Positions 1 through 8,310 of a stretch of 12,678 nt of DNA are shown in pieces (position 1 is the stretch's first letter; every line of letters begins with the position of its first letter). Location: contig DCZN01000115.1 in assembly GCA_002331625.1 (NCBI GenBank), positions 1-12,678 of the forward strand. Direction: 5' to 3'. Below the pieces are notes generated by a model that did not search any database, was not told the DNA's origin, and saw only the letters and a program-made list of their open reading frames with translations. Origin of the DNA: Nitrospira sp. UBA2083. Lineage in GTDB: Bacteria; Nitrospirota; Nitrospiria; Nitrospirales; Nitrospiraceae. A program made the translations under genes and the position numbers.

Positions 1-43
1 ACTGCCAACTGCCACCAACTAAGTTGAGGCTTACTAATAGGAT

Positions 44-964
44 ATGAATCAATCGATGGGTTTGAAAGAGCTGGGCTCTACCCAAGTCTTGTTGCCGGAA
101 ATCGGCCTTGGAACATGGAACTATCATGGAGGGCCTGAGGTGCTTCGCAGAGGACTGGAGGAGGGGGCACTATTTATTGATACCGCGGAGTCGTACGGAA
201 CCGAATCGGTGGTCGGCGAAGCCGTACGTGAGCTTCGCGATCAGGTATTTATTGCCACCAAGGTGTCGCCACAACACTTTAGATATCATGATGTGATTAG
301 GTCAGCAAATGCCAGCCTTCACAAACTCGGTATCGACTGCATTGATCTCTATCAGCTGCACGAGCCCAGTGACGCGATTGCGATTGAAGAGACAATGGGG
401 GCGATGGCTGAGCTTGTGGACTCGGGGAAAGTGCGCTTCATCGGGGTGAGTAACTTTTCCATTCAGCAGCTCGAGAAGGCACAAAAAGCATTGCCCAAAT
501 ATCCAATTGTCTCGAATCAGGTTCGATATAGCGTGATCGATAGGACTATTGAGGCGGGTCTGTTGCAATATTGTCAAGCTCATCACATCACTGTCATTGC
601 ATACAGTCCGCTAGGGCGTGAATTCAACCGTATCCGAGACTGTGACCCCAGCGGTGTAATCAATCAAATCGCAGCGACGACGGCAAAGACTCCCGCCCAA
701 GTGGTGCTTAATTGGATCCTTTCCAAGCCGGGTATCGTTGCAATTCCAAAAAGTAATTCGACCAACCGCATTATTGAAAATTGCGGTGCCTCAGGCTGGC
801 GATTAAGTTCGGGGCAACTTGCCATTCTTGATTCAAGAATTCAATATCGCCGACGCAATCGTTTCGATCAGCTTGTGAGACAATGTGTCCCTGGGCCTCT
901 GCACTCTCTAGCCATTAAGACTCTGAATGCCATGCCGCTGGGTTTACGCCGCAGGTTTCAATAA
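44..964 (+). CDS. Aldo/keto reductase family oxidoreductase
   Basis: Likely a cytoplasmic NADPH-dependent aldo/keto reductase acting on a carbonyl of a sugar or small metabolite; the substrate cannot be read from the sequence. The 306-residue length fits the family. The catalytic tetrad is visible: Asp46 and Tyr51 in FIDTAESYG, Lys73 in IATKVSP, and His106 in YQLHEP. GVSNF follows at 134-138, and IPKSNSTNRIIEN (234-246) matches the NADPH 2'-phosphate loop. The last ~40 residues are Arg-rich and less typical of the family. The start is uncertain: ATG at 44 has only a weak, close AGGAT before it, and ATG at 56 (Met5) is also possible. It is followed 39 bases later by the amidotransferase gene, so it probably belongs to the same transcription unit and may supply or modify a sugar for the exopolysaccharide pathway (inference). 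Family assignment is firm; the role is not. Confidence 0.9.
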   Translation: MNQSMGLKELGSTQVLLPEIGLGTWNYHGGPEVLRRGLEEGALFIDTAESYGTESVVGEAVRELRDQVFIATKVSPQHFRYHDVIRSANASLHKLGIDCIDLYQLHEPSDAIAIEETMGAMAELVDSGKVRFIGVSNFSIQQLEKAQKALPKYPIVSNQVRYSVIDRTIEAGLLQYCQAHHITVIAYSPLGREFNRIRDCDPSGVINQIAATTAKTPAQVVLNWILSKPGIVAIPKSNSTNRIIENCGASGWRLSSGQLAILDSRIQYRRRNRFDQLVRQCVPGPLHSLAIKTLNAMPLGLRRRFQ

Positions 965-1003
965 TTAGACCTAACAATAGACTTGAACGTAGGGGGCGAC
1001 TAG

Positions 1004-2983
1004 ATGTGTGGCATAGCCGGCAGTCTCCAGCTGCATCACGGATCAGCAGACCCGGAACGGCTACATCAGATGATCAGGACAATTCGCTATCGAGGGCCGG
1101 ATGACGTGGGAATCTATAATCATGGTCCGGTTGGGCTCGCGCATGCCCGGCTGAGTATTATTGACCTGGCCGGTGGGCACCAACCGATGTCGATCGCACG
1201 GGAGTCTATCTGGGTCACGTTCAACGGGGAGATTTTTAACTATATTGAGCTTCGTGATGAGTTGATTGCGAAGGGACATCGTTTCACATCGAACTCTGAT
1301 ACGGAGGTCCTGCTGCATCTCTATCAGGAGGAGGGGGAGCAATGTGTGAAGCGACTCAACGGGCAATGGGCGTTTGCCATCTGGGATGCTCCGAAGCAAA
1401 AGCTCTTTCTGTCGCGTGATCGCTTTGGGATTAGGCCACTCTACTATACCGAGGTAAACGGAGAGTTTCTGTTTGCCTCGGAGATCAAGGCCTTGCTGGC
1501 TTGTCCTCAGGTTGCTTGTGCGATTGATCTCAATGGGCTTGATCAGATCTTCACATTTTGGGTGACGGTCCCACCGCGAACCGCCTTCCGAGGCATCAGC
1601 CAGCTGCCCCCAGGACATTCCATGGTCGTCAAAGAAGGTCGTGCCAGGATCTCACCCTATTGGACGATCGATCTTGTTCCTCAGGTCACGAATGGCTGCG
1701 CTAGTGGCAACCAATTAGCTGAGGAATTGCTTGCGCTGCTTCATGATGCGACAAAGATCCGGATGCGCTCCGATGTTCCCGTGGGTGCCTATCTGAGTGG
1801 CGGCATTGATTCGACTGTCATCGCCGCCTTGGCAAGCGGGATCGCTGGCAAACCGGTTTCAACTTTTTCAGTCACGTTTGAAGCTGGCGACTTAGATGAA
1901 AGTAAGTATCAGAGTGAGGCCAGCTCGATTCTCGGGACGTCACACCATGATTTATGTTGTCGCCACGAGGACATTGTTCGCGTATTCCCCGAGGTGATCT
2001 GGCACACGGAGCAGCCAATCCTTCGCAGCGCACCGACTCCTCTCTATCTACTGTCGAAGCGTGTGCGCGATAGCGGCTTCAAAGTGGTGTTGACCGGTGA
2101 AGGGGCGGACGAATTGCTTGGCGGCTATGATATTTTCAAGGAGACGAAGATCCGACAGTTCTGGAGCCGCCGGCCGGACTCCTCCTGGCGTCCGATCCTG
2201 TTAAAGCGTCTCTACCCCTACATGCCTGGTATCCAGCGGCAATCACTGGAGTATCTAAAGTATTTTTTCCATGTTACTCAGGAAGAGCTTGGCAGTCCAT
2301 TCTTCTCCCATCTGCCCCGGTGGGAACTCACGAGCAAAACGAAGCAATTTTTCTCTGAATCCACTCGATCGGAACTGGCTACTGCGGATGCTGTGTTGTC
2401 TCTTCTAGGTGATCTCCCAACTTCCTATGCTATGTGGCCTCCGTTTGCCAAGGCTGAATTCCTCGAAATGCGGTATCTCATGCCTGGGTATATCCTCTCA
2501 TCTCAGGGGGATCGAGTGGCAATGGCGCATGCAGTGGAAGGGCGGTACCCCTTCTTGGATCATCGGCTGGCAACGTTTGCCGCCCGCTTACCGGCCAGCT
2601 TAAAGATGAAAGTGCTCGACCAGAAATACCTATTGAAGCTTGCTGTAAAGGGATTGATACCGGAATCGATAAGGAGAAGGCCAAAACAGCCTTATCGAGC
2701 GCCGGATGGCATAAGTTTCTTCTGTACTAAAGATGGGTATGTCCAGGACCTTCTCTCTCCGACGAGAATCAAACAAGATGGCATTTTCGATGCGCGAGCC
2801 ACTGAGGTATTGGTGAAAAAGTTTCGTTCTGGTAGAGAGACAAGCATCAAGGACAATATGGCTTTGATCGGCATTCTGTCGACGACGCTTCTACTTGACC
2901 GCTTCATGCGTACACGTGGAGAGTGTTTAACGGCTTCTCCCCCTACGAACGCCCAATTGTCCGCATCAGGGTGTCGGCTATAA
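1004..2983 (+). CDS. asnB: Asparagine synthase-type glutamine amidotransferase
   Basis: Class II glutamine amidotransferase fused to an asparagine synthase domain, 659 residues. The N-terminal glutaminase has the nucleophile Cys2 (MCGIAG), RGPDD at 30-34, HARLS near 48, NGE at 74-76 and the glutamine-binding Asp in SDTE near 99. The synthase half has the PP-loop SGGIDS at 265-270 and LTGEGADELLGGY at 363-375, the equivalent of the family's ELFGGY motif. GRYPFLDHRL lies near 520. The enzyme releases ammonia from glutamine and transfers it to an AMP-activated carboxylate. True asparagine synthesis is possible, but such enzymes are common in exopolysaccharide and exosortase loci, where they are thought to amidate a sugar or acyl acid. 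The start is supported by AGGGGG at 991-996, seven bases upstream. The ~30 residues after the synthase domain are unremarkable. An upstream reductase and a downstream carrier protein gene suggest one operon. Confidence 0.92.
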   Translation: MCGIAGSLQLHHGSADPERLHQMIRTIRYRGPDDVGIYNHGPVGLAHARLSIIDLAGGHQPMSIARESIWVTFNGEIFNYIELRDELIAKGHRFTSNSDTEVLLHLYQEEGEQCVKRLNGQWAFAIWDAPKQKLFLSRDRFGIRPLYYTEVNGEFLFASEIKALLACPQVACAIDLNGLDQIFTFWVTVPPRTAFRGISQLPPGHSMVVKEGRARISPYWTIDLVPQVTNGCASGNQLAEELLALLHDATKIRMRSDVPVGAYLSGGIDSTVIAALASGIAGKPVSTFSVTFEAGDLDESKYQSEASSILGTSHHDLCCRHEDIVRVFPEVIWHTEQPILRSAPTPLYLLSKRVRDSGFKVVLTGEGADELLGGYDIFKETKIRQFWSRRPDSSWRPILLKRLYPYMPGIQRQSLEYLKYFFHVTQEELGSPFFSHLPRWELTSKTKQFFSESTRSELATADAVLSLLGDLPTSYAMWPPFAKAEFLEMRYLMPGYILSSQGDRVAMAHAVEGRYPFLDHRLATFAARLPASLKMKVLDQKYLLKLAVKGLIPESIRRRPKQPYRAPDGISFFCTKDGYVQDLLSPTRIKQDGIFDARATEVLVKKFRSGRETSIKDNMALIGILSTTLLLDRFMRTRGECLTASPPTNAQLSASGCRL

Positions 2984-3052
2984 TCGGCCAGAAGTTGATG
3001 TTTAGTCTGGGCCCGATGGTCTCGTGGGGTGAGCAATGGAAAACGCTCAGGC

Positions 3053-3059
3053 GGGAGGA
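3053..3059 (+). promoter_or_regulatory. Ribosome binding site deciding the ACP start
   Basis: GGGAGGA lies nine bases before ATG 3069. That start places the carrier serine at residue 35, as in ordinary acyl carrier proteins. A competing in-frame ATG at 3036 also has a purine-rich GGGGTGAG before it, but only two bases away, and would add eleven residues (MENAQAGGSVS) with no place in the ACP fold. Confidence 0.6.
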
Positions 3060-3068
3060 TCAGTAAGC

Positions 3069-3362
3069 ATGTTACAGGCAATCCGTAGATTCGTCATTGA
3101 CAATTATCTCTTTGGCGAAGACGCGAAATTCGGGAATGAGGACTCCTTTATGGAGACGGGTATTATCGATTCAACCGGCATTCTCGAATTGGTCAGGTTT
3201 GTCGAATCTACTTATAGGATCAAGGTGACTGATGAGGAGTTTATTCCTGACAATCTGGATTCGGTGACCAAACTCGTCTCCTTTATTCACGCAAAACAAT
3301 CAACATCAGTACAGACAGACAGGGAGACCCCAGTTCAATTCGCGGAGAGCTCACTTCAATGA
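3069..3362 (+). CDS. Stand-alone acyl carrier protein
   Basis: A 97-residue phosphopantetheine-carrier protein that would hold an acyl group as a thioester in the cytoplasm. The first helix runs from MLQAIRRFVIDNYLF. The segment EDSFMETGIIDSTGILELVRFVE contains the attachment serine (Ser35, motif DST rather than the usual DSL), followed by the recognition helix. The later EEFIPDNLDSVTKLVSFI is the last helix pair. The ~25-residue tail is Ser/Thr/Gln-rich and likely disordered. It is not the fatty-acid ACP of the cell judging by sequence and context. The stop codon overlaps the next start (ATGA), which signals tight coupling with the NAD synthase-like protein, and an acyl-activating ligase follows as a plausible loading enzyme. 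A start at 3036 (108 residues) cannot be excluded. Confidence 0.85.
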   Translation: MLQAIRRFVIDNYLFGEDAKFGNEDSFMETGIIDSTGILELVRFVESTYRIKVTDEEFIPDNLDSVTKLVSFIHAKQSTSVQTDRETPVQFAESSLQ

Positions 3363-4333
3363 AGACGCAGCCGACTATTGTGTCAGACCTGCTGCATCTG
3401 GACGCTGCAGCAGAAATAGAGCGAATCACTGGATGGATCCGTGAGACCGTCTTTCATAAACTTCGTCGGAAGGGTGCAGTCATTGGAGTTTCTGGCGGGA
3501 TCGATAGTGCTGTCGTGTCCTGCCTCTGTGCGCGAGCTCTTGGGAATAACCGCGTCCTGACTCTTTTTATGCCAGAGGCAGATTCTTCATCAGATAGCCT
3601 TCGGCTTGGTCGAATGGTGACGGAGTCGCTCAACGTTAAATCAATGCTGGAAGACATCAGCCCGATACTCACTGGTGCTCGATGCTACGAGCGGAGGGAT
3701 GCCTCGATCCGTCTAGTGGTCCCGGAATACGGGGATGGCTACAGATGTAAGATTGTCCTTCCAGGCCTTCTTGATGGCAGCCGTTACGCCATTTTTTCCA
3801 TTGTAGTTCAGTCTCCCGATGGGCAAACGAAGAAGGTCCGTCTCACGCCTGAAGCGTATTTGGGCATCGTTGCGGCTACGAATTTTAAGCAGAGGGTCCG
3901 GAAGATGATGGAATACCATCATGCGGATTTGCTGCAGTATGCCGTAGCAGGTACGCCAAACCTCCTGGAGTACGATCAAGGATTTTTTGTGAAGAACGGC
4001 GATGGTGCTGCCGATTTCAAGCCCATTGCACATTTGTACAAGTCACAAGTGTATCAGCTTGCGGCCTATCTTGGCGTGCCTGAGGAAATTCGACGTCGTC
4101 CTCCTACTACAGATACGTACACGTTGGAACAATCGCAGGAAGAATTCTACTTTACATTGCCATACGAGCAGATGGACCTTTGTCTCTACGGGAAAGATCA
4201 TGGCATTTCTGCATCAGATCTAGCGCATGCATGCGGCATGACTGAAGATCTGGTGGAACGCGCGTACCACATGATTGAGTCAAAAAGAAAGGTCGCGAGA
4301 TATCTGCATATGCAATCGATAACCATCGATTAG
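3359..4333 (+). CDS. NAD synthase-like PP-loop amide ligase
   Basis: A 324-residue member of the NadE/PP-loop ATP pyrophosphatase superfamily. VIGVSGGIDSAVV holds the PP-loop (45-50), and MPEADSSSDS (71-80), NFKQRVRKMM (175-184), GTPNLLEYDQGFF (198-210), GDGAADFKPI (214-223) and KSQVYQLAAYLGVPEEI (228-244) follow the NadE order. NadE adenylates a carboxylate and turns it into an amide with ammonia. Three things are unlike housekeeping NadE. About 60 residues (roughly 107-170) are inserted before the NxKxRxR motif. The usual KxPTADL reads RRPPTTDT (247-254). The QxDE motif reads QSQEEF. There is no glutaminase domain, so ammonia must come from elsewhere. The ATGA overlap with the carrier protein gene and its RBS GGAGAG at 3344-3349 indicate co-translation. 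I favour amidation of a pathway acid, possibly carrier-bound, over NAD synthesis; this is inference. Confidence 0.82.
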   Translation: MKTQPTIVSDLLHLDAAAEIERITGWIRETVFHKLRRKGAVIGVSGGIDSAVVSCLCARALGNNRVLTLFMPEADSSSDSLRLGRMVTESLNVKSMLEDISPILTGARCYERRDASIRLVVPEYGDGYRCKIVLPGLLDGSRYAIFSIVVQSPDGQTKKVRLTPEAYLGIVAATNFKQRVRKMMEYHHADLLQYAVAGTPNLLEYDQGFFVKNGDGAADFKPIAHLYKSQVYQLAAYLGVPEEIRRRPPTTDTYTLEQSQEEFYFTLPYEQMDLCLYGKDHGISASDLAHACGMTEDLVERAYHMIESKRKVARYLHMQSITID

Positions 4334-4373
4334 CCCAGAATCCACCCCTCTCTCCTTTCCGCCGCGCTTGAAC

Positions 4374-5912
4374 ATGGTAAGTGAGAAAAACGTTGCACAG
4401 TACTTGCTGTCCGGGAAAGATCCTTCTCGGCTTGCACTCAACTTTCTCCAATCACCGATCTCTTATGGAGCGCTTACCGCTTACGCCGGTCAGATTGCAG
4501 CCTATCTACTTCAATGCGGCGCCAGACATGGCGACCGAGTCCTTCTGGTAAGTGAGAATTCACTCTTTTGGGTGAGCTGCTATTTGGGGACACTGCAAGC
4601 AGGACTTGTTGCGGTGCCCATTGCCGTCAATAGTGCTGCTGGAGATCTCGGCCATATTCTCAGAACGACCGGTGCCAAGATAGCCTGTGTTCAAGTTTCG
4701 GTCGCAACCGCTCACGCTAGCGTTTTCTCGGGAATCCATCTGATCACCGACCGCGACATTTCCCCGATGGCGGCGGCAGTATCTCAACAGAGCTTTTCGA
4801 GTCTCCGCTCTGGCGAGCCATCCTCACCTGGCTATGCGTCGGTCGGCTCGGACGACTTGGCTGCCTTGGTGTTTACATCTGGCTCGACTGGCAAGCCGCG
4901 GGGAGCAATGATTACCCACTCAAATATTGTCGCCAATACAGAATCCATCATCTCCTACCTTTCTCTGAACGCGCAGGACCGCATGATGGCGGTCTTGCCT
5001 TTTCACTATTGTTACGGCGCGTCGCTTCTCCATACGCACTTACGAGTTGGTGGGGAGGTCGTGGTGGACAATCGGTTTATGTATCCAGAAACTGTACTCC
5101 AGCGAATGATTGAAACAAAGTGCACAGGATTTGCCGGAGTACCGAGCCATTTCCAGATTCTCCTGAGAAGTTCTAGCTTTAAGAGGAGGAGGTTCCCGGA
5201 TTTGAGACATGTGCAGCAAGCTGGTGGGCACTTGGCGCCGACCTTTGTTCGAGAATTAATAAAGTTCCTGCCAGGCACGAAGATATACATTATGTACGGA
5301 CAGACAGAGGCTACGGCGCGACTCTCCTACTTGCCGCCCGATGTGCTGGAGGACAAGCTCGGATCAATCGGCAAGGGGATGTTGGGTGTGACGCTGCGTG
5401 TCGTGGATGAGCAAGGACGGGAGGTGCAATCAGGTGAAGTAGGTGAGATTGTTGCTGAAGGCGCTAATGTTGCGATGGGGTATTGGCAAGAGCCTAAAGA
5501 ATCAGCGGTCGTATTCCGTAACGGTTTACTGCACACAGGTGACTTAGCCAGGGTTGATGAAGACGGGTTCATCTATATTGTGGACCGGGCAAAAGACTTT
5601 TTGAAATGCCGTGGAGAAAAGGTCAGTTGCAGGGAGATTGAGGAGGTATTGTTGGAGTGTGGTGAACTAGTTGAAGCCGCGGTCGTCGGCATTCCCGATG
5701 ACGTGCTTGGCGAGGCGATCAAGGCATTTACTGTCCCTCGAAAGAACAATATTGATGGCCTTGAGGAACATGTGGCGTCCTTCTGTAAAGCCAGATTGCC
5801 TCTACACCACCTGCCAAAACAGATTGTTGTCCTGCCGTCCCTTCCTAAGAACAGCGCCGGAAAAGTCATGAAGGCCGCCTTGCGAACTAACACTCAGATT
5901 CAGCCTCACTGA
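4374..5912 (+). CDS. AMP-forming acyl-CoA/acyl-ACP ligase
   Basis: A 512-residue ANL-superfamily adenylating enzyme of the type often annotated as exosortase-associated acyl-CoA ligase. It activates a carboxylic acid as acyl-AMP and passes it to CoA or a phosphopantetheine carrier. Visible motifs are the P-loop LVFTSGSTGKPRG (165-177), PFHYCYG (209-215), YGQTEATAR (308-316), HTGDLA (387-392), DRAKDFLKCRGEKVS (404-418) and the catalytic lysine in NSAGK (Lys497) near the C-terminus. Length is normal and nothing is missing. The start is awkward: ATG 4374 (or TTG 4368) is preceded by a pyrimidine-rich stretch with no Shine-Dalgarno sequence, so translation may depend on coupling with the upstream gene, which ends 40 bases before. 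The acyl carrier protein two genes upstream is the natural acceptor candidate. The acid is unknown. Confidence 0.92.
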   Translation: MVSEKNVAQYLLSGKDPSRLALNFLQSPISYGALTAYAGQIAAYLLQCGARHGDRVLLVSENSLFWVSCYLGTLQAGLVAVPIAVNSAAGDLGHILRTTGAKIACVQVSVATAHASVFSGIHLITDRDISPMAAAVSQQSFSSLRSGEPSSPGYASVGSDDLAALVFTSGSTGKPRGAMITHSNIVANTESIISYLSLNAQDRMMAVLPFHYCYGASLLHTHLRVGGEVVVDNRFMYPETVLQRMIETKCTGFAGVPSHFQILLRSSSFKRRRFPDLRHVQQAGGHLAPTFVRELIKFLPGTKIYIMYGQTEATARLSYLPPDVLEDKLGSIGKGMLGVTLRVVDEQGREVQSGEVGEIVAEGANVAMGYWQEPKESAVVFRNGLLHTGDLARVDEDGFIYIVDRAKDFLKCRGEKVSCREIEEVLLECGELVEAAVVGIPDDVLGEAIKAFTVPRKNNIDGLEEHVASFCKARLPLHHLPKQIVVLPSLPKNSAGKVMKAALRTNTQIQPH

Positions 5913-6236
5913 CCTCCTTTCCCTGATTGCCTGTATCGCGAACGAGAATATCACTCACGAGAATGGTCTGACTACTTCACGTTTCTCTCAGCCTACCTAA
6001 GCACGTCAGCAGTCTGATTCATTCCTGCCCAGAACTGCACATTCCTCAGACCTTCCATCGGTTGCCCCAATCGTAATCGGCATGCGGTGCAGGAGATTGT
6101 CACGCCCCTCAGTGTCCCTCTTTGTGAACTGTAGCAATACAAGTGCGGACGCAGAAATGATCGCCAGAATGGACCATATTGAATCGCGTGTGCCTTTGCA
6201 GAGTCCTTACTGTGACAAAGTCAGGTGTATTCTTCC
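5913..6236 (+). other. Gene-free gap before the exosortase
   Basis: No coding region is convincing on either strand of this 324-base stretch. It separates the five-gene biosynthetic block from the exosortase pair, so a promoter is expected here. I looked for a sigma-54 element (GG-N10-GC with the surrounding consensus) and for a well-spaced sigma-70 pair and found neither clearly. No terminator-like GC stem with a T-run follows the ligase gene. The AGGTG at 6223-6227 serves as ribosome binding site for the exosortase ATG at 6237. Confidence 0.5.
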
Positions 6237-7199
6237 ATGAGAGGGACTCATCTTAGAAAAAGCGAAGACGGCTTGGAAGATGGAGCGGATTCGTTGGAAG
6301 CCCACCATGACCGTGGTCTGCCGAGCCATGCCTTGTCGTGGTGCTCCAGTTGGCGGGATGCTTTCGCTCTCGTGATGTTCATTGGGGTGTGTGTGTGGTT
6401 TTGGGTGCCGCTCGTGAAGCTCTTTGTCCTTGCTTCTGAGAACGAGCACTACTCCCATGTGTTGTTGATTCCAGCATTGACTTTCTATCTGCTGTTCATG
6501 AATAGGACGGCCATACTGACTTCTCAGACATGGTGCCCTGTTGTCGGTCTGTTGGTCATGGTCAGTGGTGCTGTCGGCTATCAGCTCACTGATGGGCTAG
6601 ATTGGACAGAAAATCGATTGGCCGTGGCGATTATAGCCTTTGTTGTGATGTGCTGGGGGCTGTTTCTCATGAGTTTTGGAGCGAGGTGCTTTCGATTGAA
6701 TTTGTTCATCTTGATGATGCTCCTGTTTATGGTTCCCGTGCCTTCTTTTGTTCTGGACGTCATCGTCGGATTTCTGCAGCGCAACTCTGCTGACGCGGTG
6801 AGTTTTCTTTTTTCAGCCCTAGGCATCCCTGTCCTTCGCGAGGGATTCATTTTCAAGCTGTCGAATTTCACCATCGTTGTTGCAGAGGAATGCAGCGGAA
6901 TTCGCTCCTTTCTCTCGCTGGGCATCACCAGTCTGGTCACTGGTTACTGGTTTTTGACATCTGGGTGGGCTAGGGCCACGTTAGTGGTGGTTGTCGTTCC
7001 ACTGGCCATCATCAAGAATGCGTTCCGTATCGTCGGCCTGGCGCTGCTGGCCAATTACGTCGATCCAGTCTATATCACAGACAGTATGTTGCACCGGAGC
7101 GGTGGTATCCCCCTCTTTCTGCTCTCGCTGGTCGTGCTGTTCGGTGTGGTGTGGTTCCTTCGGCGATGTGAGTGCCGACTGGCTTCCACGATAGTGTAG
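6237..7199 (+). CDS. Exosortase (EpsH/Xrt family)
   Basis: A 320-residue inner-membrane cysteine protease/transpeptidase-like enzyme that recognises C-terminal PEP motifs of exported proteins. About eight hydrophobic segments can be seen (near 42-66, 74-88, 101-117, 128-149, 154-180, 224-244, 247-272 and 292-308). The three conserved active-site positions are present: Cys219 in AEECSGIRS, Arg264 in NAFRI and His286 in LHRSGG. The protein ends shortly after the last membrane helix, so it lacks the periplasmic EpsI-like domain fused to many XrtA proteins. I therefore do not assign a subtype. ATG 6237 was chosen over GTG 6225 because AGGTG lies nine bases before it. The FemAB-like gene starts 12 bases after the stop, so the two are co-transcribed. 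A VPEPAS protein encoded 2.9 kb downstream is the visible candidate substrate. Confidence 0.93.
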   Translation: MRGTHLRKSEDGLEDGADSLEAHHDRGLPSHALSWCSSWRDAFALVMFIGVCVWFWVPLVKLFVLASENEHYSHVLLIPALTFYLLFMNRTAILTSQTWCPVVGLLVMVSGAVGYQLTDGLDWTENRLAVAIIAFVVMCWGLFLMSFGARCFRLNLFILMMLLFMVPVPSFVLDVIVGFLQRNSADAVSFLFSALGIPVLREGFIFKLSNFTIVVAEECSGIRSFLSLGITSLVTGYWFLTSGWARATLVVVVVPLAIIKNAFRIVGLALLANYVDPVYITDSMLHRSGGIPLFLLSLVVLFGVVWFLRRCECRLASTIV

Positions 7200-7211
7200 T
7201 GAGGGAGAGGT

Positions 7212-8288
7212 ATGGTGGAATGTGGTGGTAGGGGTGTGGTCGTATCCCAGACGATCCACGTTCTCGATCCGCTAACAGATCCTCGGTGGACTGGATTTGT
7301 TGAAAGGCATCCAGCTGCCTCGGTGTTTCATTCTCGTGGGTGGTTATGCGCCTTGCAGATGACCTATGGCTATGAACCACTTGCCGTCACTACGTCGATG
7401 CCGACCGAGCCGTTGACAAACGCATTGCTGTTTTGCCTGGTTCGAAGCGTGATGACTGGCGGTCGGCTCGTTTCGCTACCCTTCACGGACCACTGCGAGC
7501 CGCTTGTCGAAAACGTCGAGCAACTCCGAGCACTGTGTGATCATCTCGACACGCTGCGAAGAGCAGAGGGATGTCAATATACCGAAATACGAACCAGCGG
7601 CTCGATCATCGGTTTCGAAGAGAGCTTTAAGGAATGCGATGTCTATCAGTGGCATCGGCTCGACCTTCGGTCCAGCCTTGATGCCTTATATAAGGGATTC
7701 CATAAGGATTGCATTAGACGAAGAATTCGTCACGCGGAACGACAAGGCCTTATATATGAAGAGGGACGGACCAAACCCTTAGTACAGTCATTATATGACC
7801 TCATCGTGTTGACGAGATTGCGCAAACATGTTCCGCCACAGCCATTCGAATGGTTCCAAAATCTCGTTGCCTCTATGGGCAATAATGTCTGCATTCGGGT
7901 CGCTTTCAAAGAGGGTCGGCCGATCGCAGGAATTCTGACCATGAATCATGGAAAAACCATGTACTACAAGTACGGCGGATCCGATGCCACATTTAACCAT
8001 TTGGGGGCGACCCCGATGCTTTTCTGGCAAGCCATTCAAGCTGCCAGATCAGCGGGGATGGAAGAACTCGATTTGGGTCGATCGGATGCCGAGAATCGAG
8101 GACTGATTAAGTTCAAGGAACGTTGGGGAGCACAACGTGTACCACTCACTGTGTGGCGAGGCCCTGCTGATACGGTTTCTCCTTTCTTAGACCGTCTAAA
8201 GGTGCACTTGGCAAAAGCTGTTTGCGGGGGTGTACCGTCCAAGTTGCTGGTCTTGGCGGGGAGGCTCCTGTATCGCCATATCGGCTGA
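7212..8288 (+). CDS. FemAB-related GNAT protein of exosortase loci
   Basis: A 358-residue cytoplasmic protein of the FemAB/GNAT fold, matching the group known as FemAB-related, PEP-CTERM system-associated. FemAB relatives transfer aminoacyl or acyl groups onto amines, classically on peptidoglycan precursors; the acceptor of this group is unknown. Seen in order: a first half-domain with FHSRGWLCALQMTYGYEPLA (39-58) and LPFTDHCEPL (89-98); a basic segment KDCIRRRIRHAERQGL (165-180); and the C-terminal acyltransferase core with GRPIAGILTMNHG (235-247), YYKYGGSDATFNHLGATPMLFWQAI (251-275) and ELDLGRSDAENRGLIKFKERWG (285-306). ATG 7212 follows the purine-rich stretch 7201-7210. The first ~12 residues are Gly/Val-rich and atypical, so the true start may be slightly further in. 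It shares an operon with the exosortase, which suggests a role in making the polysaccharide or lipid that goes with sorting. Confidence 0.87.
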   Translation: MVECGGRGVVVSQTIHVLDPLTDPRWTGFVERHPAASVFHSRGWLCALQMTYGYEPLAVTTSMPTEPLTNALLFCLVRSVMTGGRLVSLPFTDHCEPLVENVEQLRALCDHLDTLRRAEGCQYTEIRTSGSIIGFEESFKECDVYQWHRLDLRSSLDALYKGFHKDCIRRRIRHAERQGLIYEEGRTKPLVQSLYDLIVLTRLRKHVPPQPFEWFQNLVASMGNNVCIRVAFKEGRPIAGILTMNHGKTMYYKYGGSDATFNHLGATPMLFWQAIQAARSAGMEELDLGRSDAENRGLIKFKERWGAQRVPLTVWRGPADTVSPFLDRLKVHLAKAVCGGVPSKLLVLAGRLLYRHIG

Positions 8289-8310
8289 ATAACGTAACTC
8301 AGCCTAGAAC

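Noticed and set aside
1..26. Tandem ACTGCCA copies (1-7, 8-14) and CAACT/AGTTG palindrome at the left edge
   Set aside because: Too short and too close to the window edge to call a repeat array or regulatory site.
1061..1618. Long minus-strand open frame (185 codons) inside the amidotransferase gene
   Set aside because: It lies opposite a gene with complete catalytic motifs, and its peptide shows no domain; it is an antisense shadow.
6084..6110. GG-N10-GC (AGGAGATTGTCACGCC) in the gap before the exosortase
   Set aside because: Only the two dinucleotides match; the rest of the sigma-54 consensus is absent.
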